Assembly: GCA_023390905.1 (NCBI GenBank)
Contig: JAEWBY010000074.1
Location: 1-14,548, forward strand
Length of the DNA: 14,548 bases
From: Pseudomonadota bacterium
GTDB lineage: Bacteria > Pseudomonadota > Gammaproteobacteria > Xanthomonadales > Xanthomonadaceae
Direction of reading: 5' to 3'
Position 1 is the stretch's first letter. Each line of letters starts with the position of its first letter. Below, piece after piece: positions 1-8,390 of this stretch. The translations under genes and the position numbers were made by a program. Under the pieces are notes generated by a model, which worked only from the letters and a program-made list of their open reading frames with translations, had not been told where the DNA came from and did no database searches.

Positions 1-101
<101 letters not shown>

Positions 102-104
102 TAA

Positions 105-177
105 GGCGTTTGTAGCTCAATGGTAGAGCTATGTTTTGTGGCAGCATCGGTTGTGGGTTCGAGTCCCATCAAACGCC
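105..177 (+). tRNA. trnH(gug): tRNA-His (GTG) with encoded G-1
   Basis: Acceptor GCGTTTG (106-112) pairs fully with CAAACGC (170-176). The anticodon loop is TTGTGGC, giving GTG, on stem ATGTT/AGCAT. An extra G at 105 faces C73 at 177. This G-1:C73 pair is the identity element of bacterial-type tRNA-His and is here encoded in the gene, so no added guanylate is needed. Confidence 0.93.
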
Positions 178-202
178 CTTCTGTTTTTAATTGATGGCTT
201 TT

Positions 203-276
203 GTGCTTGTAGCTTAACTGGATGAAGCGTCGAATTGCGAATTCGAAGATTAAAGGTTCGAGTCCTTTCAAGCACG
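203..276 (+). tRNA. trnR(gcg): tRNA-Arg (GCG)
   Basis: Acceptor GTGCTTG/CAAGCAC is perfect. The anticodon stem TCGAA/TTCGA closes loop TTGCGAA (anticodon GCG), and the T stem is AAAGG/CCTTT. A GCG anticodon for CGU/CGC is less usual than the ACG (inosine) form of most bacterial and organellar tRNA-Arg. Confidence 0.92.
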
Positions 277-287
277 TCACGACTTTT

Positions 288-359
288 GTCTGGGTAGCTC
301 AGTGGTAGAGCGGAGGCCTGAAAAGCCTTAGGTCAGTAGTTCGATCCTACTTCCAGACA
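288..359 (+). tRNA. trnF(gaa): tRNA-Phe (GAA)
   Basis: Acceptor GTCTGGG/TCCAGAC has one terminal G-U pair. The anticodon stem GAGGC/GCCTT encloses loop CTGAAAA (GAA). The discriminator is A. It should read the very abundant TTT codons of the neighbouring membrane protein genes. Confidence 0.93.
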
Positions 360-393
360 TTCTGGTGCTTTTCAGATCAATTTGATGGATGGC

Positions 394-465
394 GGGTGGC
401 TAGCATAGTGGTTATGCGGTGGATTGCAAATCCGTGTTAGAGTGGTTCGATTCCACTGCCACCTT
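394..465 (+). tRNA. trnC(gca): tRNA-Cys (GCA)
   Basis: Acceptor GGGTGGC/GCCACCT, D stem GCAT/ATGC, anticodon loop TTGCAAA (GCA) and T stem AGTGG/CCACT are all formed. The discriminator is T, the known identity base of tRNA-Cys. Confidence 0.92.
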
Positions 466-491
466 GGCTTTTACTAAATGTTATTTTCTTT

Positions 492-573
492 GCGAGCGTG
501 ATGGAATGGTAGACATGTCGGGTTTAGACTCCGGTGACGGTTTGTCGTGTGGGTTCAAGTCCCGCCGCTCGTA
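492..573 (+). tRNA. trnL(uag): tRNA-Leu (TAG), class II
   Basis: Acceptor GCGAGCG/CGCTCGT closes with a G-U pair. The anticodon loop TTTAGAC gives TAG for CUN codons. A long variable arm with stem GAC/GTC (GACGGTTTGTC) marks a class II tRNA. The discriminator is A. It sits about 57 bases upstream of the SSU rRNA. Confidence 0.92.
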
Positions 574-629
574 GTTTATTTTTTTTGGAGTTTATATTGG
601 CTAGGTTTTTTTTGACTTTGATCTAGGCA

Positions 630-2185
630 CACATAAGTAAGATCCTGATCCTGGCTCTGAGTGAATGCTTGCGATATGCTTAACACATGCTAGTTTTAAT
701 GTATTGTCTTAATACATGGCGTACTGGTGCGTATAACGTGACAATCTTTAAGTTGTTCGAGGCGAATCTCGATTAATATCAATGTATTTGATAAAAAGTA
801 TTTTACGCAGCTGAATGAGGTTACGAAGGATTATGGTAGTTGGTAGAGGTAATGGCCTACCAAGCCTGTTATCTTTAGTTGGTCTGAGAGGACGACCAGC
901 CACAATGGGAATGAAAACGGCCCGAACTGAACAGGCTGCAGTGAGGAATTTTGGACAATGAGTTTTGCTTGATCCAGCAATGTCGCGTGTGCGAAGAAGG
1001 TGAAGACTGTAAAGCTCTTTCGTTGGGGACGATTGTGACGGTACCCAGAGTAAGAAGCCCCGGCAAACTTCGTGCCAGCAGCCGCGGTAAAACGGGGGGG
1101 GCAGGTGTTATTCATCCTGACTGGGCGTAAAGGGCACGTAGGCGATTTATTGTGTTTTTAATGAAATCCTCCAGCTTAACTGGAGATACATTTTTTAAAC
1201 TGGTAGATTAGAGTTTTTTTGAATAGGATGGTACAATTAGTGTAGAAGTGAAATTCGTAAAAATTCATTGGACCACCGTCGGGCGAAGGCGATCCTATAA
1301 TCTGGAACTGACGCTAAGGTGCAAAAGCGTAGGGAGCAAACGAGATTTGAGACCTCAGTAGTCTACGCCCTGACCGATGAGTGTTGAATGCTTAGCTGGT
1401 TTATAGCAAGTATTTACGTAAACGCTTAAGCACTCCGCCTAGGAATTACAACCGCAAGGTTCAAACCTAAGGGAATTGGCGGAGGGTTTTACCAGCGGTG
1501 GAGCATGTGGTTTAATTTGATATACCGCGTAGAACCTTACCAATCTTAGGATATGCCGCTTTGTAAGCCAATTAGCGTTGGCCGGAATACATTTCTTTTT
1601 GATTGTATTCCTAGTAGAGCGCAAACAGGTGCTGCATGGCCGTCATCAGCTCGTGTTTTGAGATGTTCGATTAACTTCTGTAACGGGCGTAACCCTTATT
1701 TTGATTTTATCGTTTAAATGTGCTTGTTTGACTTATTTGGCAAGCCTTAAGTGGTATCAAAAGACTGACCATGAGACATGGAATGAAGGTTGGGAGTATG
1801 TCTGGTCGTCATGGCCTATACAGATTGGGCTACATACGTGCTACAATGGCAGTTACAATGAGAAGCAACGACGTGAGTCTTAGCAAAACTTAAAAAACTG
1901 TCTCAGTTCAGATTGTTTTCTGCAATACGAAAACATGAAGTAGGAATCGCTAGTAATCGTATATCAGCATGGTACGGTGAATACTATCCAACCCTAGTAC
2001 ACACCGCCCGTCACGCGGTAGAAATTGGTTTTAGCAGACATGGGCGGGGGCTTTACTTCTAGTTTTTTTTAGTTAAGAAAATTAATAATCTTTAGTTTGT
2101 AATTTACTGCGCATTACCCTAAAGTCAGGGACTGCTGCGAAGTCGTAACATGGTAGTTGTAGGGGAACCTGTGTCTGGAGATAAG
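630..2185 (+). rRNA. rns: Mitochondrial small-subunit (16S-like) rRNA
   Basis: Landmarks of bacterial-type SSU rRNA appear in order: the 5' segment GATCCTGGCTCTGAG (about 647), the 530 loop GTGCCAGCAGCCGCGGTAA (1072-1090), the decoding-region segment ACACACCGCCCGTCACG (about 2000), and the 3' stretch AAGTCGTAACA...GTAGGGGAACCTG (2140-2171). At about 1,555 bases it is close to full bacterial length and no intron interrupts it. The 3' end after 2171 does not keep CCTCC, so there is no visible anti-Shine-Dalgarno sequence; translation starts here probably do not use SD pairing. The 5' end was set by counting back from the conserved 5' segment and the 3' end by alignment by eye; both are good to roughly 10 bases. 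trnI(gat) follows 36 bases later, as in a bacterial rRNA operon. Confidence 0.95.
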
Positions 2186-2221
2186 ATGTTTTAAGATAAA
2201 GTTTTTTGGAATTATTTTTTT

Positions 2222-2294
2222 GGTCCAATAGCTTAGGTGGTAGAGCGTGCACCTGATAAGTGCAAGGTCGTTGGTTCGAATCCAACTTGGGCCA
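2222..2294 (+). tRNA. trnI(gau): tRNA-Ile (GAT)
   Basis: Acceptor GGTCCAA/TTGGGCC, anticodon stem TGCAC/GTGCA with loop CTGATAA (GAT), T stem GTTGG/CCAAC and discriminator A. It stands just after the SSU rRNA, the same position as in the spacer of bacterial rRNA operons. Confidence 0.95.
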
Positions 2295-2356
2295 TTTTTG
2301 AGAGATGACATAGAAGTTGTTTTTCCTTTTTTGGGGTTAGATGTTTTAATTCTAGG

Positions 2357-2383
2357 TTCACTAGCGGTGAGGCTTTTTTTTTT
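2357..2383 (+). terminator. Small hairpin followed by T run (possible terminator or processing site)
   Basis: TTCAC (2357-2361) can pair with GTGAG (2367-2371; four Watson-Crick pairs and one G-U) around loop TAGCG, followed by GC and a run of ten T. It lies in the 114-base spacer between trnI and cob, where no gene is visible. The stem is short and T runs are common in this genome, so the function is a guess. Confidence 0.25.
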
Positions 2384-2408
2384 AATTTCATTAATAATTT
2401 TTATTTCG

Positions 2409-3632
2409 ATGAAGTTTTGGGCTCGTAAGTTTTTTAGAAATCGCGTCTTGGCGAATTTTATTTATGAGTTTGCTATCCTGTATCCCACACCTTCAAACTT
2501 GAGTTATTTTTGGAACTTTGGGTTCTTAGCTCTGGTTTGTTTGGTATTCCAAATAATTACAGGAATTATTTTGGCTATGCATTATACACCTCATGTTGAT
2601 TTAGCTTTTTTAAGCGTTGAACATATAATGCGAGATGTTAATTACGGTTTTTTTTTACGTTATGCGCATGCTAATGGTGCATCTGCATTTTTTTTTATTG
2701 TTTATTTGCATTTGTTGAAAGGTTTGTATTACGGTTCTTATGCTTATCCTAGACAAGTTCTTTGAGCAAGTGGAGTAGTGATTCTTTTAATCATGATTAT
2801 GACAGCTTTTATGGGATATGTCTTACCGTGGGGGCAAATGAGTTTCTGGGCTGCTACTGTTATTACTAATTTGTTTTCTGCTATTCCTTATATCGGGTTG
2901 GATTTGGTTTATTGACTTTGAGGAGGTTTTTCAATTGATAATCCTACTTTAAACAGATTTTTTAGTCTACATTATTTTTTACCTTTTGTCATTCTTGGCT
3001 TAGTGGTTTTTCACTTAGTTTGTTTACATAATTGAGGTTCAAATAATCCTTTAGGATTGAATTCTAAAACTGATACTTTTTCGTTTACACCGTTTTTTTT
3101 TGTAAAAGATTTTTCTTTTTTGAATGTCTTCTTGTTTGGTATAAGCATCTTTATTTTCTTTTCACCTAATTACCTAGGCCACCCAGATAACTATATTTTG
3201 GCGAATCCTTTAGTTACGCCTAATCATATTGTTCCTGAGTGGTATTTTTTGCCGTTCTATGCTATTTTGCGCGCTTTGCCGGATAAATTACTTGGAACAA
3301 TATTTTTGGCTCTGTCAATTTTGATTTTACTTGTTTTACCCTTTTTTATGACTTTTCCTATTCGTAGTTCTTACTTTAAGCCTGTGTTTGAAATATTTTT
3401 TTGAGGTTTTGTTGTAATTGCTTTGACATTAGGTTGAGTCGGGGGGATGCCTATTGATCCTACTTATTATTTTGTTGGTCAGTTTTCGACTTTTAGTTAC
3501 TTCTTTTACTTTCTGTTTTTAATACCTTTTTCTTATAAGGTTGATTTTTTTTTTCTTGAGAATAGAATGCCTGAGACTTTCTATTTGATGAAAACACGTA
3601 TTGAGGATATTTGGTATGTTCCTTTTTTTTAA
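2409..3632 (+). CDS. cob: Cytochrome b (complex III)
   Basis: Apocytochrome b carries both b hemes of ubiquinol-cytochrome c reductase in the inner membrane. Read with TGA as Trp it is 407 residues, a little over the usual 380-390. The N-terminal signature YPTPSNLSYFWNFG lies at residues 25-38. Heme-ligand histidine pairs are H87/H101 and H188/H202, each pair 14 residues apart as in the family. The quinol-site PEWY motif is in PEWYFLPFYAILR. Six in-frame TGA codons include conserved Trp positions such as HNWG. ATG at 2409 was chosen because it directly precedes the conserved N-terminus; the frame stays open upstream into trnI, but that part is not cob-like. The TAA stop at 3630-3632 lies 26 bases before atp6. 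The last ~45 residues are rich in Phe and Tyr and less conserved. Confidence 0.96.
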
Positions 3633-3658
3633 TTTTTAGATTCTTATTATTTTTAGCT

Positions 3659-4399
3659 ATGTTATTTTCGCCTATTGAAAAGTTTGATGTTGTTAATTTG
3701 GCATTTTTTAAAATTGCCGATGTAGTTGATTTTTCAATTACCAGTATGTCTTTATACTTACTATTCTCTGTAGTTACTTTGCTTTTTTTCTTGTGTTTCT
3801 TTAATTTTAATTCGACTTTTATACCAAGTTTTACACAAGTTTGTGTCGAGTCTTCTTTATCGTTGGTCTTTGGTGTTTTAGATAAACAAGCTGGTCGTAA
3901 AGGTTATATTTATTTTCCTTTTGTTTTGACATTGTTTTTTTTTATATTGCTATCAAACTTGTATGGTATAACTCCGTTTAGTTTTGCTCCGACTTCGCAT
4001 ATTGTGGTTACTTTCTTTTTTTCTATTATGGTATGGTTTATGGCTATATTTATAGGGATTTTAGAAAATGGTATAGGTTTCTACAAGCTTTTTGTACCAA
4101 ATGTTCCGATCTATATGCTGCCATTTTTGGTTGTTATCGAAATTATTTCGTATATTATACGTGTTTTTAGTTTAGCAATTCGTTTGGCAGCTAACATTAC
4201 CTCTGGTCATGTTCTTTTATTTACTATCGCGGGCTTTGCTGTTAAATTGTTTAAATTGAATTGGTTTGCTGCTATTTTTGCTGGCGTTTTGTTGCTCTTC
4301 GTTTTTATGCTAGAGCTTGGGGTTGCGTTTTTACAAGCTTATGTTTTTATAACACTGGTTTGTATTTATTTCAACGATTCGTTAAACCTATCTCATTAA
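3659..4399 (+). CDS. atp6: ATP synthase Fo subunit a
   Basis: Subunit a forms the proton half-channels against the c-ring in the inner membrane. The protein is 246 residues, normal for the family. The N-terminal MLFSPIEKFD matches the usual SPLEQF-type start, and the essential channel arginine is R175 in SLAIRLAANITSGH, followed by a hydrophobic hairpin. E161 precedes it in VVIEIISYIIR. The C-terminal helix contains LELGVAFLQAYVF, a family hallmark. Unlike its neighbours it uses only TGG for Trp and has no TGA. ATG 3659 fits the conserved N-terminus; an in-frame TTG at 3611 inside cob would add 16 residues but is not needed. The gene ends 13 bases before cox3. Confidence 0.96.
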   Translation: MLFSPIEKFDVVNLAFFKIADVVDFSITSMSLYLLFSVVTLLFFLCFFNFNSTFIPSFTQVCVESSLSLVFGVLDKQAGRKGYIYFPFVLTLFFFILLSNLYGITPFSFAPTSHIVVTFFFSIMVWFMAIFIGILENGIGFYKLFVPNVPIYMLPFLVVIEIISYIIRVFSLAIRLAANITSGHVLLFTIAGFAVKLFKLNWFAAIFAGVLLLFVFMLELGVAFLQAYVFITLVCIYFNDSLNLSH

Positions 4400-4412
4400 A
4401 TATAAATTTATT

Positions 4413-5384
4413 ATGACAACCAATATATTGAAGCGAAAATTAGATAGTTTCTTATTGGAACGTGGTTTTTCAGAAAATGCTGGAGTTTCTCGCCTGCTTT
4501 TAAGTTTAGGATTTGTCTCTTCTCCGCCTTCTGCGGATTATACAGTGCGACAGTCTGGGTTTTTTTTGTTGACCCCAAGTCCTTGGCCGTTGTTTTCTTC
4601 GTTCTCTGTATTCTTGATGCTTACAGGTTTTGCTGCATATATGAATTATTATTCGGCAGGTCTATTTTGTTTTTTGTTAGGGGTTTTTTTTGTTTGTTGT
4701 GCTTTTTTTTTTTGATGTAGAGACCTAATACGCGAGTTGACTTTTTTGTCACGTACTTCTTTACTTATTGAGGCTAACATTAGATGAGGGTTCTGGTTTT
4801 TTATAGTTTCTGAGGCTTTGTTGTTTTTCAGCTTTTTTTGAGCTTTCTTCCATTCAGCTATTGAGCCGGCTGTTCAAATAGGTGCAGTGTGACCTCCGGT
4901 TGAGTCTATTCAAATGAATAATTTGGGTATACCTACAGTTAATACGGTTTTTCTGCTCGCTTCTGGTGCAGCTTTAACTTGAGCGCAATACGGTTTAATC
5001 GGTGGACAGACAAAAGAAGTCGTGCTTGGTTTCTCTGTTTTATTTATTTATGCTATTTTCTTTATGATGTCACAGTGACATGAATACATGGTTGCTTTTC
5101 ACCAAGTTAATGATTCGGTCTTTGGTTCTAGTATGTACATTTTGACTATGTTTCATGGGGCACACGTTTTGATTGGTAGCCTGTTCTTGTTTATTTGTTT
5201 TATTCGTTTTTTACTTGGTCATTTTAGAACTGTTAGTTACCTTGCTTTAACTTTGGCGGCTTGGTATTGACATTTTGTTGACGTTGTGTGGGTTTTGGTG
5301 TTTTTATGAATTTATTTGTGAGGTACTTACATTCCATTTTATTTAAGTACATACTTTATTGAAAATTTAATTACTGGTCGTTAA
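4413..5384 (+). CDS. cox3: Cytochrome c oxidase subunit 3, N-terminally extended
   Basis: Cox3 is a core membrane subunit of complex IV that stabilises Cox1. It has 323 residues against the usual 260-275. Recognisable motifs are PSPWP (55-59), WCRDLIREL, FIVSEALLFFSFFWAFFHS, VWPP, the LNT-type NTVFLLASGAALTWA, then QWHEY...FHGAHVLIG and AAWYWHFVDVVW near the C-terminus. Nine in-frame TGA codons fall mostly on conserved Trp sites (FFWAFF, VWPP, TWAQ, YWHF), strong proof of UGA=Trp. The first ~47 residues are an extra, partly basic segment (ILKRKLDSFLLERGF) with no counterpart in typical Cox3. No other ATG lies between the start and PSPWP, so unless a non-ATG start is used the extension is translated. 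Stop TAA 5382-5384; atp4 begins 10 bases later. Confidence 0.96.
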
Positions 5385-5394
5385 TAATAAAATT

Positions 5395-5901
5395 ATGATT
5401 TCATTTAAAGATAACTTTTTTTTTTTAAAATTTTCTGTACTTTTTTTTATCGTAACTATTTTTGGTTATTGAGGTATAGATCTAAATTCTGAAGAGCTGT
5501 ACATAGCTTTTAGTTTCTTTTTTTTGGTTATTGTTGCTTTTATTGCACTGAGAGCAGGAGCGTTGGCTTTTTTTGCGGCCACTGTTAATCGTAAGTACTC
5601 GCGTTTGTTGTTAGATTTAAACCGTATTCGCTTAATACTCGTGGTACGTGCTCGTATTTTGGATTCGTTGTTACTTTCTAAAAGGATAATTTCGTTTAGA
5701 GTTTCAAAATTCTTGGATTTTGTTACAAGGTTTTTACCTCTTCTTACTCAGCTAAGATCAAGCATATACCTTGTTACGGCTAATAAATTTTTTATTGCTT
5801 TAGCTTTAAACGTTAACTTTTTTATCATTAGTAATACGCGTTTAAGAAGATTTTCTGGGTTCTTTGAAAATTCTTCACGCCTTTTCCCTGTATCCTTTTA
5901 A
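5395..5901 (+). CDS. atp4: Probable ATP synthase Fo subunit b (Ymf39 family)
   Basis: The 168-residue protein is read through one TGA (Trp in GYWGIDL). The N-terminal half has a hydrophobic segment, then DLNSEELYIAFSFFF, which resembles the N-E-E-x-ϕ-ϕ-A signature of the divergent mitochondrial subunit b (formerly Ymf39), which anchors the peripheral stalk. The remainder is rich in Arg, Leu and Phe and poorly conserved, as usual for this family. Its place between cox3 and atp8, among other respiratory genes, fits. The family match rests on a short motif, size and context; a profile search with Ymf39/Atp4 would be decisive. It starts 10 bases after cox3 and ends 24 bases before atp8. Confidence 0.75.
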
Positions 5902-5925
5902 TTAATTAGGTGTTAAAAGAACATT

Positions 5926-6339
5926 ATGGCGCATAGTGATACTTTAATTTTTTTAACTAATATTTCTTGAATCTTTTTTCTTTTTCTTTTTTGTTACTTT
6001 TTTTTTGTGTTATTTTTTTTGCCAACTTTTTATAAGAAAGTACGCGCGCGTGCATTGGTACGTAGTAACCAACAACGTGTTGTACTAGTTTTAATTGCTA
6101 ACTCAGTTGTTGGTACATTGTTGTTGCTTGGAGATGTGACAAAATCTTATATTCTTGCTTTGACTTCTTTGGTCTCATTCCTTGCTTCAAAGCGGACTGT
6201 AACAAAGTTGCGTAAGCCTTCTATTACTGTCACTTCAAAGATCGCTTCGGGTACCGATGCTATTGTTAGTCATGCAATACGCACCCGTAACATTCATACT
6301 GGCGAGCATGAGTTTATTGAGGTAGTTAGGGTCTCTTAA
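5926..6339 (+). CDS. atp8: ATP synthase Fo subunit 8
   Basis: This is the small membrane subunit of the ATP synthase next to subunit a. The 137-residue product begins MAHSDTLIFLTNISWIFFLF, which matches the M-P-Q-L-D-x-x-x-F-x-x-x-ϕ-W start of protist and plant Atp8 (Ymf19/OrfB); that Trp is coded by TGA. One transmembrane helix is followed by YKKVRARAL and a second hydrophobic stretch around LVLIANSVVGTLLLLG. The polar C-terminal part (from about residue 85) is less recognisable. An internal GTG at 6007 could open a shorter frame but would lose the diagnostic N-terminus, so ATG 5926 is preferred. cox1 starts 41 bases downstream. Confidence 0.85.
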
Positions 6340-6380
6340 ATTTGTTCTATCATATAAAGTAGCTTTTTACGATCTACACT

Positions 6381-8153
6381 ATGGCTTCATTTTTTGATCT
6401 TTTATTTAGCAGATTTCCTACTTTTGGATTTTATAAATGGTTTTGTTCTACTAACCATAAGGATATTGGTACTCTTTATATCTGTTTTGCTTTATTAGCT
6501 GGGGTTACTGGTACTGTTTTCTCATTACTAATACGTATGGAATTGGCTCATCCAGGAGATGGAGTTCTACTGGGTAATTACCAATTCTATAACGTGGTTA
6601 TAACTGCTCATGCCTTTTTGATGATTTTTTTTTTTGTTATGCCTGCTATGATCGGAGGTTTTGGGAATTGGATGTTTCCTATTTTTTTAGGAGCTCCTGA
6701 CATGGCGTTTCCTCGTTTGAATAACATAAGTTTCTGGTTGCTAGTACCTTCGTTATTGTTGCTTGTTTTTTCTGCTTTTGTTGAATTTGGAGCTGGAACG
6801 GGTTGAACAGTTTATCCTCCTCTTAGTTCATCTTTATTTCACTCTGGTGGATCAGTTGATTTGGCTATTTTTAGTTTGCACATCTCGGGTACTTCTTCTT
6901 TATTAGGTGCTATTAATTTTATAGTTACTGCTTTGAATATGCGTACAAAAGGTATGAGTTTACAGAATATGCCTTTGTTTATATGGGCTATTTTGATTAC
7001 TGCCGTGCTACTTTTGTTGTCTTTACCTGTGTTAGCTGGAGCTATAACTATGTTGTTGACCGATAGAAACTTCAACACCTCGTTTTTTAATTCACTGGGT
7101 GGGGGGGATCCTATTTTGTATCAACATTTGTTTTGATTTTTTGGACATCCTGAAGTTTATATTATTATTCTGCCTGGTTTCGGTATTATCAGTCATGTGA
7201 TTGGAGATTCGTCTAAACGTCCTATCTTTGGCCGTTTTGGTATGGTGTATGCCATAATATCGATTGGGGTGTTAGGGTTTATTGTTTGAGCCCATCATAT
7301 GTTTACTGTTGGATTGGATGTTGATACGAGAGCATACTTCACCTCGGCTACAATGATTATTGCAGTACCGACTGGTATTAAAATCTTTAGTTGGATTGCG
7401 ACTATTATGGGTGGTGTAGTTGATCTAAGAACTCCTATGTTGTTTGCTGTTGGATTCTTATTCTTGTTCACGTTAGGGGGTTTAACTGGTATTATTTTGG
7501 CGAACGGGGGTCTAGATATTGCTCTGCATGACACCTACTACGTTGTTGCTCATTTCCATTATGTTTTATCTATGGGTGCAGTTTTCGCTCTTTTTGCTGG
7601 ATTTTACTATTGATTTGCATTCTTAACTGGAAAGTCCTATTCAGAGTATCTAGGTCAACTGCATTTTTGAACTACCTTTATAGGAGTGAACGTAACTTTT
7701 TTCCCTATGCATTTCTTGGGGTTGGCCGGTATGCCTAGACGTATACCAGATTATCCGGATGTTTTTCAACTTTGAAATTCGGTTGCTACTTTCGGTTCTT
7801 ATATCACAACTTTTAGTATGATAGTATTCTTTATAATGATTTACGATGCGTTGTCTGGCTTTTCGTGAAGTACGGGATTTTTGAATAGTTTTAATGTTCG
7901 TAACGAGTTGGGTTTTGTTCGTGATTACAAGTTTTTACGTGGTACTACCTCAGGAATGGGGATTAATTCAACACGGGTGTTGCATCATTTTGCTGTTAAG
8001 CGTCCAGTTAATTATAAAACCTCTTCTTGGTTGGATCTTGATATTTTTTCTGTGCGTTTTGCTCGCCGTCGAAGTAGTTTTAATCGTTCCTTGTATGGTT
8101 CTCGGCGCCCACGCTGGTACCGGTTTAAGGACGAGTGGACTTTTGGCTTTTAG
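6381..8153 (+). CDS. cox1: Cytochrome c oxidase subunit 1 with long basic C-terminal tail
   Basis: Catalytic subunit of complex IV. Read with seven TGA as Trp the frame is 590 residues, against about 510-530 usually. After a short N-terminal extra, FCSTNHKDIGTLY (21-33) opens the core. Heme a ligands are H77 and H393, the heme a3 ligand is H391, and the CuB ligands are H256, H305 and H306. The His-Tyr cross-link pair is H256/Y260 in GHPEVY. Other hallmarks are GFGNW, FGAGTGWTVYPP and PTGIKIFSW. The last transmembrane helix ends near residue 493. The remaining ~95 residues form a soluble, Arg-rich tail (SVRFARRRSSFNR, YGSRRPRWYRF) that does not look like the usual short Cox1 C-terminus. The tail keeps the codon style of the gene (CGT, GGT) and is in frame without interruption. 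No cox2 follows, so this is not the Cox1-Cox2 fusion known from Acanthamoeba. Confidence 0.97.
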
Positions 8154-8390
8154 TTTTTTTAGTTTTTACTTCTTTTTTTAACGCGCTAAGTATTGCTTCT
8201 ACTGTTTAGTAGTAGAGTTTACGCGTTGGTGTTAAACTTTTAAGTTTTTTAAAACTCTTTTTATTCATTGATAAGTGCATTGCTTTAGATTTTGAATTGG
8301 TAGCATTTTTCCTGTTGTATATCGGGGGTGTTACGGGCCGAGGGGGCTTACATAGAGATTATTTACGAGGATATATCTAGTTAGGAATTT
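8154..8390 (+). other. Longest protein-gene spacer (cox1-atp1), with hairpin and G-rich patch
   Basis: The 237-base spacer has no recognisable gene. It holds an imperfect hairpin: AACGCG (8180-8185) pairs with CGCGTT (8222-8227), then TAA/TTA with a bulged C, and an inner stem CTACT (8199-8203)/AGTAG (8208-8212) closing a four-base loop. Near 8323-8350 lies a G-rich patch (GGGGGTG, GGGCCGAGGGGGC), out of character for this T-rich DNA. Spacers elsewhere in the protein block are 10-41 bases, so this one may hold a promoter, processing signal, origin or small RNA. That is inference. Confidence 0.55.

Noticed and set aside
831..1883. Open frames on both strands inside the SSU rRNA
   Set aside because: They overlap conserved rRNA core including the 530 loop, and show no protein family features.
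2247..2408. Upstream in-frame extension of cob into trnI
   Set aside because: It overlaps a well-formed tRNA gene and does not resemble cytochrome b; ATG 2409 sits directly before the conserved part.
3611..3658. Upstream TTG start for atp6 overlapping the end of cob
   Set aside because: The conserved Atp6 N-terminus (SPIEKF) begins right at ATG 3659. The extra 16 residues are only the cob end read in another frame.
7894..8181. Hydrophobic 95-residue frame overlapping the cox1 tail
   Set aside because: It is the +1 shadow of cox1: the T-rich third codon positions become second positions, which forces Phe, Leu, Ile and Val. No membrane protein family (for example nad4L) is recognisable, and the cox1 frame shows the better codon style.
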